Below are positions 56,301-64,000 of a DNA stretch of 64,000 nt, in pieces; positions within the stretch are counted from its first letter, which is position 1, and each line of letters starts with the position of its first letter. This stretch comes from Hyphodiscus hymeniophilus (Eukaryota > Ascomycota > Leotiomycetes > Helotiales > Hyphodiscaceae). Under the pieces are notes generated by a model. The model was not told where the DNA came from. It searched no databases and saw only the letters and a program-made list of their open reading frames with translations. Location of the stretch: contig VNKQ01000003.1 in assembly GCA_016508695.1 (NCBI GenBank), positions 2,294,001 to 2,358,000 of the forward strand, written 5' to 3'. A program made the translations under genes and the position numbers.

Positions 56301-56344
56301 AGCCTTTTCCTTCGGGAGCCAGAGTTCGAATCTCTGTGGTGTCG

Positions 56345-56371
56345 TGTGAGTTTTTGGATTGTTTTTTTTTT
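56345..56371 (+). terminator. RNA polymerase III terminator of tRNA-Ser
   Basis: T5 at 56350-56354 and a longer T tract at 56361-56371 directly follow the tRNA 3' end. Confidence 0.75.
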
Positions 56372-59300
56372 CGGTTGTCCTTGCACCTTCTTGCATCTCG
56401 AGAAGTCGTCTTTTTTTTGGCCATTTCCAATGATTTCGACTTTTTTGTTGGCCAGAGTGGGTGAGCCAAGTAGCCGACATATTGCTCGCCGCGTGAATCA
56501 AACGGAGAAGTCGCGATGTTCTGGCTAAGCGAAACGTTTCACAGTATCTAGGAACTTTCATCCTTGGAATCCGCAAACACCTCTGGAAAAGAGCCGTGAA
56601 GACGTGGTAGAAGGATGCAGTCTACTTCAATCAGCTTCTCCTTCTCTATAGTTTCAATTGCCATCGGCAAGAGGAGTCTTCGTCAATTTAGCTTTCTCTC
56701 TCTGCGCTGCCAGTCGCGAACACGTACGTAAGGTACAAAGGTACCGTAAAGACTCGTTCCTCCACAGTAAACCCCCCTCCCCACCCACTTTTCCAATCCG
56801 CAGACGGGTCTATCGTGAAATGGCTATAAACAGCAAGCTAACACCATAAGCTAGATGGCAAGATGGATAACGAGCCTCCTCTACACAAATAGTAAGCAAC
56901 TATGGAGTTGAGATTCGAGAGCAGAGTATCGCGTCTTTTAGGCACAATCGACTTCCCTCCGAATGGCCCTTTTCGCCGCTGGATCAGACATCAGGTCGAA
57001 GACAGTCGGGGCAAACGGGTCCAGCCGCACTTCTACCATGCGGCTGTTGACGCCCTCACATCCTCGCATCAATTGGTTGGCCACGAGCCTGATGAACCTA
57101 TCGAGGTATTCATTGGAATCTCTGGAATCGAACCCCAAACAGAACCCCGCTTACTGTTGCTTACATCTTGCAACGTCAATGGAGTAAGGACCATCGCTGT
57201 TAGCCGCTCAAATATTCTAATACGTTGCGCATGATTAGCACCCTCCTCGCAGTCAACACAGACAGCACGAGGGATCCCCCCCATCTTGGCTATTGCCGAA
57301 GCTCGAATCTGGTAAGATGTAGGGTTTTCCTGATCTGTCACAAACGACGATTTCTTCTATGATCGCTGCATCAACTAGCCCCGCACTGGTCGCAGCTGAC
57401 TGCTTACTCGATACACTTGGCCTGCAAATCGTCGTGCATTCATAGCAGACGTCCCTACAAAACAATACTGCGAAGGCAGGGGAATACGCCCTAGGCAACA
57501 GCAGAGACCGCCGGGTCGGCTGCTTGTCAAACCGACTTCATCCGTGATGCAAGCCGATGCAGAGATTTCGGCCATTACGGCTGCACTTAACATAACACGA
57601 AGAGCGCCGATGACGTTCCCGTGGCCGAAAGAGCCTGACCCAAGAAGCAGCAAAACTGGGAGAGACTCCCCGGAAGGACATTGACATGTGGTAGGGGTGT
57701 CTTGCTAGCTCGGGAACAGCATGGTTACCATGTTATGTTGGTCTTTTTGGGACTAACAGTGGTCCCACAAACTGGACCCTGGACTTCGGACGATTATGGT
57801 CATGCAGCCCATCTTCTGTCTGGCATACACTTTTTTTGTGCATTTGAGAAGAAGCTGAAATCACAACTCAGTTTTCTGTTAATTGGCCGATATTGTGATA
57901 ATGCGACTGATCAAATGCAGGTGGTCGACACGCGCCCAGAAGGCGTTCTCCAAAACAGGTTCTCCTGCTTGCGATTATGCACTACTGACTATGTTCCAGC
58001 CTTTTGATTCTTTACGAATTCTCTGGCAATTGGCATACGGTCTAAGGAGCCAACTTCTTGTACGCGGAAGTCTCTACGCGCATTGCCAAACACTGTTAAC
58101 GCTGCAGTAGTGGCGAATGATTATTGTTCGATCTGTAATATTACGCCATCCGCAGATGCCCGAATCATCCCAATCTCGAGACTCGACAGTCAATTAGGAG
58201 GTGTGATTAACATATTTGACAACATAATGCAGGTATCCTGAGCCACGGACTCAAGAACGAAGCAGCTTATAAATCGTAAAGCCTTGACGTATTATCAGCT
58301 AATGGTGCGAGAAGAGCAAAATCACAGATTGGGATTTGAACAATGACATTGTCTCCAATATTGGAAAGGTTCGTGAACCAGGGAGAATGCTGCCAGCGAA
58401 TATCACCAACCGAGGTGTTGCCGACTTCCTGCTTTGGCAGGGATCCGAGATCCACGTGGATACCTTCGTACCCTTCGTTGCAATAGAAGCCACTCGGAAT
58501 TCGACAGCAGATCTCAAGAGCGATGCCCGAGTGCGAATTCAGTGACGACCCCGAGCCCTCCGTCAACCTCATCGATCATAACTGGTCCGGAAGCCTTCCT
58601 ATCCATAGCCGTAAAAAGCAATTCTGCACCGCGTTATCTCAAGCATTACGAACGACTAGCTGGCCAGTTTACGAACATCGAAGAGTTCCACACACGGCAT
58701 ATGCATAGTGTATCCCATTCCCCAAATGTGTTGCCACATCGCTGCGCGCCTCCCTGGAGACCGTTCAGTAGGAAGAAAATTCTCACAGCTGCTCGCAATT
58801 AAGACTGCTTTGCAATCCTGGCAACCGGGTTGCGGGAATATGGCTTGCATCTGCTGGCTTTGTCGATTGGATGTTACGTGCCCCATCAGAGTGCAAACTC
58901 TGGTGTAATTGTGTGGGGTACTTTCAAGCTCCACACCTTGTGCAGCACAAGATCCAACAGGAGACGAGTTTCTCTATTTTGAAATCAGACCGGCCTTGAG
59001 GATCTCAAGCACGAGGCACAATGCAAACACCGACCCTCTACCTACCCTATCCCATCGCCCCTCCCCCCTCTTTTCACACTGGAGAGACCGTGATGATAAG
59101 TCACACCATATATTCCCGGGAATTGGTGCTATGTCTGGATATCATTGGGAAAGTCTTCTCGAACCGTAGTCCCTGACTCGGCAGCTCTTTTAACTCCACT
59201 AGTCTGCATATATTTGATCGCCTGGTATGTTGGAGCGGAAGGTACAGGCTACATTGTCCATACCATGTGGGGTCTTCCAACCATGATTTTCAAGATGTTT

Positions 59301-59566
59301 ATCATTCGTTGAGGATTGCCACCGCTTGGCGAGATGGAACCATATTTCCAGATGATATCTGTATGCGTCTTGTGTCGTCTTTCTTTTCTTTTAAGCATCT
59401 GCAATTCATTCGAACTAAGGTCATACCCTGCACTTCGCCAAGTGGCTTGTCGGCATATGCAGAAGCTGGGTTCGGGATCGGAGAGTGTCTGGCCGGCATC
59501 TAGCAAGTGTACCACATAGATCAAGTACTATAAGGAACTATGAAGAACCCCGAATCTCAGTAGACA
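56372..59566. other. Gene-poor 3.2-kb stretch with decayed-looking frames
   Basis: I found no supportable gene. On the minus strand between about 57650 and 56935 there are three successive overlapping frames that look protein-like: PVLLLLGSGSFGHGNVIGAL, then KMGGIPRAVCVDCEEGANHA, then NEYLDRFIRLVANQLMRGCE. They could be the remains of one enzyme gene broken by frameshifts; I do not recognise the family. Frames at 58267-58934 are similar in quality. RIP-like AT enrichment is absent here. Confidence 0.3.
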
Positions 59567-61228
59567 ATGTCAAAAGACCCTCTATCATTTCAACTCAACG
59601 TCAAGAAAACGTACACAATGAGGCAATCTAAGATGGAGATGGTTCAAGTGCAGCCGGGCGATATCACGGGTGTTTACTACATCGTCGTTGCCGGACTTCC
59701 GTGGAACTGTTCCTGGCAGGAACTAAAAGACTTTTGCAAAAATCGACAACCAGATGGCAAATGTCTTCAGATAGACCATGTGGTTGGTTTTCTCCTCAGT
59801 TCTATTCGCCTCGTTGCCAGCCCACAGATTTGTAGACGACGATGATGCGTTGATCCGCGGTTCCTTCCTCCTGACCTCACCTAGGCACTCTCCATTCTGC
59901 CTAAATTCTCGATTCTGACTTTGAGGCACCGAATAGCATGTCGATCCCGAAGGAAGTGGAACAAACGGATGGATAAGGGTAAAAGGAAAGCAGAACTTTC
60001 GAAAGATGATGAGCAAGCAAACCTTCACGTCCTCATGGCCGCCGTACTTACCGTGTATTAGATCATATAGAGACGGTGCCAATGGGCGAGCGGTGCCTCA
60101 TTCCCTTCGGCCGTAATGAGTTTGAGATTACCAGTCTTAAAGCCCCGGCCTCTTCAGACTTCGGCTTCCAGCCGCCATGTACTCGTAACGATAGTTCTTC
60201 AACAACGGATACTCATGGATCGTCCACCACACCCTGGCACAGACCATCTAGCCACTCATCCTTTTCGGTATATCCTGAAAACGAAAGAGTAAGTCCATAG
60301 AAGATGAATAGCCAAATTTGCTAACACAATCTAGTGGTATGGGCAACAACAGGCGGGATTGACCAACTCACCGATGTCACCAACAAATCCAAGCGTGCCG
60401 CATCATCAGCAGACGAATACGATGTACGATACAGTGAACGTATTTTCCCCATACACGAGAAGTGGTTACTTCCAGTTGCCACCTCAGTCAAATGTTCTGT
60501 ACACCGGCAACATACCTGCGTCGACCCCACTCTATAGCCCACCAATTCTCCAACCTCCAATCTACACATACCCAGCCTCCCCCTCATATTCTGAGCCTTG
60601 TCAATCGTCTCCCACCCCAGCACCACCGATTCGAACCGAAGCGCGGAAAATAATCATCATCTCGCTGCCCCATGACACGTCCCGCGCTCAGCTCCAGCAG
60701 CTACTTTACCAACACATTGAGCGCGCGATTCCCCGATTACCAACGAGTAGCCCACACAATGAACTCCATGAGCTCAACATTGTCACGCACCCAGAAAAGT
60801 GGCCACGAGTTCATGCCTTCGCCGTTCTCGGCTCCGAGTCTATCGCACGATACGTGGTTCGGAGTCTCGATGGCGCTCGCTTCCAAGGACGAGAGCTTCG
60901 AGCGAAACTCGCCAAAGAGGGAATCTCGTCTCCCACGCAGCACTCGACTCCAGTCGCGGGTCAAACGATGTCGAACTACTCCGATACCCATCATTCGACC
61001 TTTGAAGCTACTTCGACAGCTTCTCAGACCAAGCATCCTACCGTCGAATCTATTGGATCACCAGCCAGGACCATGATACGTGACGACAGTAAAGCGAAGC
61101 GTGACAAGGAACGATCGCGTGATCGTGATCGGAAAGAGAGCTCTAAGAAAAAGAATGCTTCACCGGTCGTGGTAAATGGGTCTTCGGGTGCAAGGGACGG
61201 TAAATCGAAGAAGTATCGTAGTGGGTAG
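59567..61228 (+). CDS. RRM-type RNA-binding protein (middle exons uncertain)
   Basis: Exon 1 begins at ATG 59567 (MSKDPLSFQLNVKKTYTMRQ) and enters an RRM: YYIVVAGLPWNCSWQELKDF, CLQIDHV (to about 59783). A gap of about 230-250 bp with one or more introns follows; the exact exons there are not clear. From about 60020 the frame resumes with HIETVPMGERCLIPFGRNEF, the end of the RRM fold. A 46-nt intron (60289-60334, GCTAACAC branch site) precedes the last exon, 60335-61228. That exon holds a Pro/Tyr/Ser-rich region and a second RRM-like fold (RKIIIISLPHDTSRAQLQQL ... VVRSLDGARFQGRELRAKLA). The tail is Arg/Asp/Lys-rich (RDKERSRDRDRKESSKKK), as in splicing or mRNP factors. Role in RNA binding is certain only at the family level. 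Confidence 0.72.
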
Positions 61229-62457
61229 GTACTGTTCGTGCCACTGAGACTTCGAATGGGAATCGGGAACACGAAACCTGGGCTTGGATTTGGGATGGGA
61301 TATGTTGAAATGATTTCTGCTTTGGATTTGTTTGGGATTACTGGATGCGCAAATTGTTCTTCTTTTCGTACACTGTCTGTGGTAATACAGCTCATACACT
61401 TCCAACTCCCACAGAACTCTCTCGCCTGATTCCCACTTGCTTGATTGTGAAAAGATATCTGAACTCGAATCGAGAAAACCTCGGATTCCTCCTCTGGCCA
61501 AGACGAAGACAATGAAGTAGTAGGCGGCTTCCTGCGATATAGAAATCGGTCCTTCCCAAAGCCTCATCCAACAAGCAAACCACAACAACCAAAACACTTC
61601 GCCTTTGGCAGACTGATTTTGACAACCATCATCACATTGTCGTGATCGGTATATCGGCGTTGTTACTATTGGGTATATCGTCGTTATTACTATTACTCTA
61701 TCACGGTAGTTTGCCCTTGACGTTTCGCACCTTGTTAAGATCTTGTCGAACTTGTTCACTGTCACGACCCCTCGACTGTCACAAAAATTTCCGTATAAGT
61801 CCACACTTACTACGGCTACTTTAGAATATGAATCCCTTAGTTTAGTGGCGCTTTGAAGTAAGTGAACTATGTTCCTTATACGAGGTCCGATAGTCTGCAT
61901 TGGACCTGGAGAATCGGGAAGCCATAGATAAGGACAGCCCCTTACTGTGGCTGGGCGGGTCGTGTGGCTGACAGGCGCATTAACGAATGTCTCGAACCAC
62001 TGATCTTTCGCCGCCTTCGTAGCTATTTGGGATGAGTCAGCCACGTACGGCTATCACAAAATCTTCCGTTTGTGTTCATGTCATCTTCTTCGGATCAACA
62101 GCGTTTGTCTGACTTCACTGTGAGAGAAACGCATCTTGATACTTCTCCGACCGCAATCTCATATCCCTGATTGCTAATTGCTATCAATCTCTTTGCGAGC
62201 TGAGACAGGTAAGGTAGCTTCCGTGGAGTAGCTGTAAAGGTTCATCCCCCGTCACTCGTGTCAAGTCCACACGTTTAACATGTCCAGATCCCTTTCAAGC
62301 CCATCAGCTCAGAGGCTCTAACTGAGCTCTGCAACATCGTACTGAGCTTGGTCCTGATGTCGCCTTATTGTTTCGCTGCTGTGTGTACGAATACCTAAGA
62401 AAACGTTATATCACGTGATTGGAATAAAAACTCGTGGAAGAGATCAACTGCGTCGCG
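61229..62457. other. Intergenic region with an imperfect 24-bp tandem repeat
   Basis: 3' flank of the RRM gene and promoter of the glycosyltransferase. A 23-nt unit starting GGTATATCG and ending TACTATT is repeated at 61648-61670 and 61672-61694 with two mismatches. A 294-codon minus-strand frame (61160-62044) begins at GTG, overlaps the RRM coding end and has no family features; it was not accepted. Confidence 0.45.
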
Positions 62458-63882
62458 ATGTATTCTAGGGATATACTGCGATGGATGAGGCGAAACATCA
62501 TCGCTTCGATGGTGGCAAGCGCTCTAGTTCTTTTGCTATTGCTTCGTAAATTCAACGAAGACGCCAGATCCTACACCTTCGATCGATATGATTCTCGTCC
62601 ACCAGGTCCTCAGAACATCACTCTGGACCTCTCGTACCTTCAAGGATACGACATATCATCCACATTCACGTACGCTCGTCGTATGATTACGACTAAACCA
62701 TTCGAAGGAGAAAGATCTACCCTCACCAAGATCAACGAAACACTGTTCCCAGACTACCGAATCCTCGAGAAGGGCGGCCTATCAGCGCAAGAAGTCACCG
62801 AGCTCGCACCACTGGCTCTTCAAGTCCCGGTATTCCCCAAATTCGACACCTCAATTATGTCTTTTGGGATCGCAACAAGTATCCCCCGCCTCAACGACTC
62901 CATCCCCCAACTTTCCCACTGGCTCTCCAACACCAGCAGTCTTCTGACCGTCGTCGCCCCATCGCATAACGATACGCTTGATGTAGAACTCGCTATGCAG
63001 AACCCCCCAATATCAATCAACCTCAACATTACAACATCCTCCCTACCCTTCGTCAAGGCGTACTTCTCACTCGTCAAACGCCTCTACGACTCGCGAACCG
63101 CCAACACGCAGTGGCTAGTTCTCATAGATGACGACACATTCATCCCATCTCTACCCTACCTAATCTCCCACTTAAGCAACATATACGACTCCAGCAAGCC
63201 GCAGCTCGTAGCAGCAATATCCGATGATTTCGACCAGATTCGAACATGGGGAATGATCCCTTTCGGCGGCGGCGGGATCTTCATCTCCGTGCCCCTAGCC
63301 GCTCTCCTCGTGGCCCCAGGTGTCTGGGAGAAATGCATGGCGAGCTCAAGGAACCAAGGCGATGGGATCTTCAGCGACTGTGTAAGCATCTACACGGATG
63401 TCAAGCCCATCTTCGACCATGGACTCAATCAGATGGATATCATGGGCTCGCCCAATGCTGGTGATGGGTATTTTGAGAGTGGGAGGAGGATGCTGACCGT
63501 CCATCATTGGAAGAGTTGGTTTGATGCTGACATCCCGCTTGCCGCCAAGGTTTCGGAGGTGGTGGGCGATGAAGGAGTGTTCATGAGGTGGTGTTTTGCG
63601 GGTGGGGTAGTGCTTAGTAATGGGTACTCGATTGTGGAGTATGGGGAGGGGATCGGGGATGTGGATCTATCGAAGGTGGAAAGGACGTGGGATGGGACTG
63701 ATGGTCGTTGGTTGCATCATATTGGGCCCTTGAGGTCGAAGTTGAAAGAAGATAAGAAGAAAAGCTTTCGGCTGATTGATGCTGAGATGGTGGAGGGAGG
63801 TTTGAGACAGATTTATTTGCACAAAGCAACCGAAGGTGAAGCTGGCGTTGATGGTGTGCTGGAGCTCTTTTGGCTGAAGTAG
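62458..63882 (+). CDS. Golgi-type glycosyltransferase, GT31/Fringe-like
   Basis: Single exon, 474 aa, ATG at 62458 (MYSRDILRWMRRNIIASMVA); an in-frame GTG lies 24 bases upstream. A type II membrane anchor (SMVASALVLLLLL) follows a short basic cytosolic end, which places the catalytic domain in the Golgi lumen. The catalytic part contains a DxD-type metal site in WLVLIDDDTFIPSLPYLISH, then a glycine-rich motif FGGGGIFISVPLAALL and the acidic patch GDGIFSDCVSIYTDV, the order seen in Fringe and DUF604 proteins of family GT31. VHHWKSWF near residue 360 is also typical of fungal members. Several Asn-X-Ser/Thr sites suit a secretory protein. Donor and acceptor sugars are unknown. Confidence 0.85.
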   Translation: MYSRDILRWMRRNIIASMVASALVLLLLLRKFNEDARSYTFDRYDSRPPGPQNITLDLSYLQGYDISSTFTYARRMITTKPFEGERSTLTKINETLFPDYRILEKGGLSAQEVTELAPLALQVPVFPKFDTSIMSFGIATSIPRLNDSIPQLSHWLSNTSSLLTVVAPSHNDTLDVELAMQNPPISINLNITTSSLPFVKAYFSLVKRLYDSRTANTQWLVLIDDDTFIPSLPYLISHLSNIYDSSKPQLVAAISDDFDQIRTWGMIPFGGGGIFISVPLAALLVAPGVWEKCMASSRNQGDGIFSDCVSIYTDVKPIFDHGLNQMDIMGSPNAGDGYFESGRRMLTVHHWKSWFDADIPLAAKVSEVVGDEGVFMRWCFAGGVVLSNGYSIVEYGEGIGDVDLSKVERTWDGTDGRWLHHIGPLRSKLKEDKKKSFRLIDAEMVEGGLRQIYLHKATEGEAGVDGVLELFWLK

Positions 63883-64000
63883 ACTGGTTCTGGCAAAGGG
63901 TAAGGCGAGTTGTATTATGGTGGGTCTTGTGGTACATCTTTTGAGAGATGCCGGCCCAATTCCTACAGTGTATAATTAGAGCTGTGTTGTACTTGTATGT

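Larger units (their letters stand above)
56209..56344 (+). tRNA. tRNA-Ser(GCT) with anticodon-loop intron and an extra intron-like insert in the D-loop
   Basis: Exon parts are 56209-56225, 56274-56293 and 56301-56344, leaving an 81-nt serine tRNA plus CCA. The acceptor stem GGCACTA pairs with TGGTGTC (two G-U pairs) with discriminator G. D-stem GCG/CGC, anticodon stem AAGGC/GCCTT with loop CTGCTAA (anticodon GCT, reads AGC/AGU), class II variable arm with a TCC/GGA stem and TTCG loop, T-stem CAGAG/CTCTG with TTCGAAT loop. Without both inserts the D- and anticodon arms cannot form. The A box TGGCGGAGTGG and the B box GAGTTCGAATC are intact, and T5 and longer T runs at 56350-56371 would end Pol III transcription. 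The D-loop insert is described separately. It could alternatively be a tRNA pseudogene, but all the stems are kept. Confidence 0.88.

Noticed and set aside
57118..57145. A GGTTCGATTCC-like B box on the minus strand
   Set aside because: No T-stem, acceptor stem or A box can be formed around it, so it is not a tRNA.
61160..62044. Open minus-strand frame of 294 codons
   Set aside because: It starts at GTG, not ATG, is antisense to the 3' end of the RRM gene and intergenic DNA, and the peptide is a mixture without motifs.

Overview
The window is nuclear DNA of a filamentous ascomycete (Pezizomycotina; a leotiomycete is plausible but not proven). Genes carry short introns, mostly 40-75 nt, with GT-AG ends and CTAAC/CTGAC-like branch sites. 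Gene density is about one per 2.5 kb, single-copy eukaryotic housekeeping genes lie on both strands, and the one transposon shows RIP-like mutation. No prokaryotic operons, CRISPR arrays or rRNA genes were seen.

Layout. 1-10 kb: 3' end of an unidentified gene, the chromatin remodeller INO80 (-) and the ribosome-biogenesis ABC-F protein ARB1 (-). 10.5-14.6 kb: an accessory patch with a truncated highly reducing polyketide synthase relic, a possible transporter relic, a weak hypothetical gene and a 2EXR-domain gene. 15.8-28.2 kb: Mep/Amt ammonium permease (-), an OCRL-like inositol 5-phosphatase (-), decapping factor DCP1 (+), a GMC oxidoreductase relic (-) and a CSC1/OSCA-type channel (+). 28.9-32.1 kb: a frameshifted aldo-keto reductase and a TRZ/ATZ amidohydrolase. 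33.6-38.3 kb: two ubiquitin-proteasome genes, UBC1 and RPT2, with divergent 5' ends, then an intact aldo-keto reductase. 38.9-46.5 kb: two paralogous coiled-coil genes flanking a fungal transcription-factor-like gene, followed by a stop-interrupted ORF. 47.4-49.3 kb: HEM1 (5-aminolevulinate synthase). 49.6-52.8 kb: a complete 3.2-kb PIF/Harbinger transposon with 17-bp terminal inverted repeats and a TAA target duplication; its Myb-like and DDE genes are destroyed by RIP-type stops. 53.4-63.9 kb: a coiled-coil gene, a tRNA-Ser(GCT), a gene-poor 3-kb stretch, an RRM protein gene and a GT31-like glycosyltransferase.

The most unusual feature is the tRNA-Ser(GCT) gene at 56209-56344. Besides a normal 7-nt anticodon-loop intron, its D-loop is split between the two conserved guanines by a 48-bp insert that looks like an mRNA intron (GTGAGC start, CTAAC branch site, TTTCAG end). 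Removing both introns leaves a well-paired serine tRNA, with intact Pol III promoter boxes and a T-run terminator in the DNA. This suggests a spliceosomal intron in a Pol III tRNA gene.

All exon models were built by eye from splice signals, reading-frame continuity and recalled family motifs. No database search was possible.
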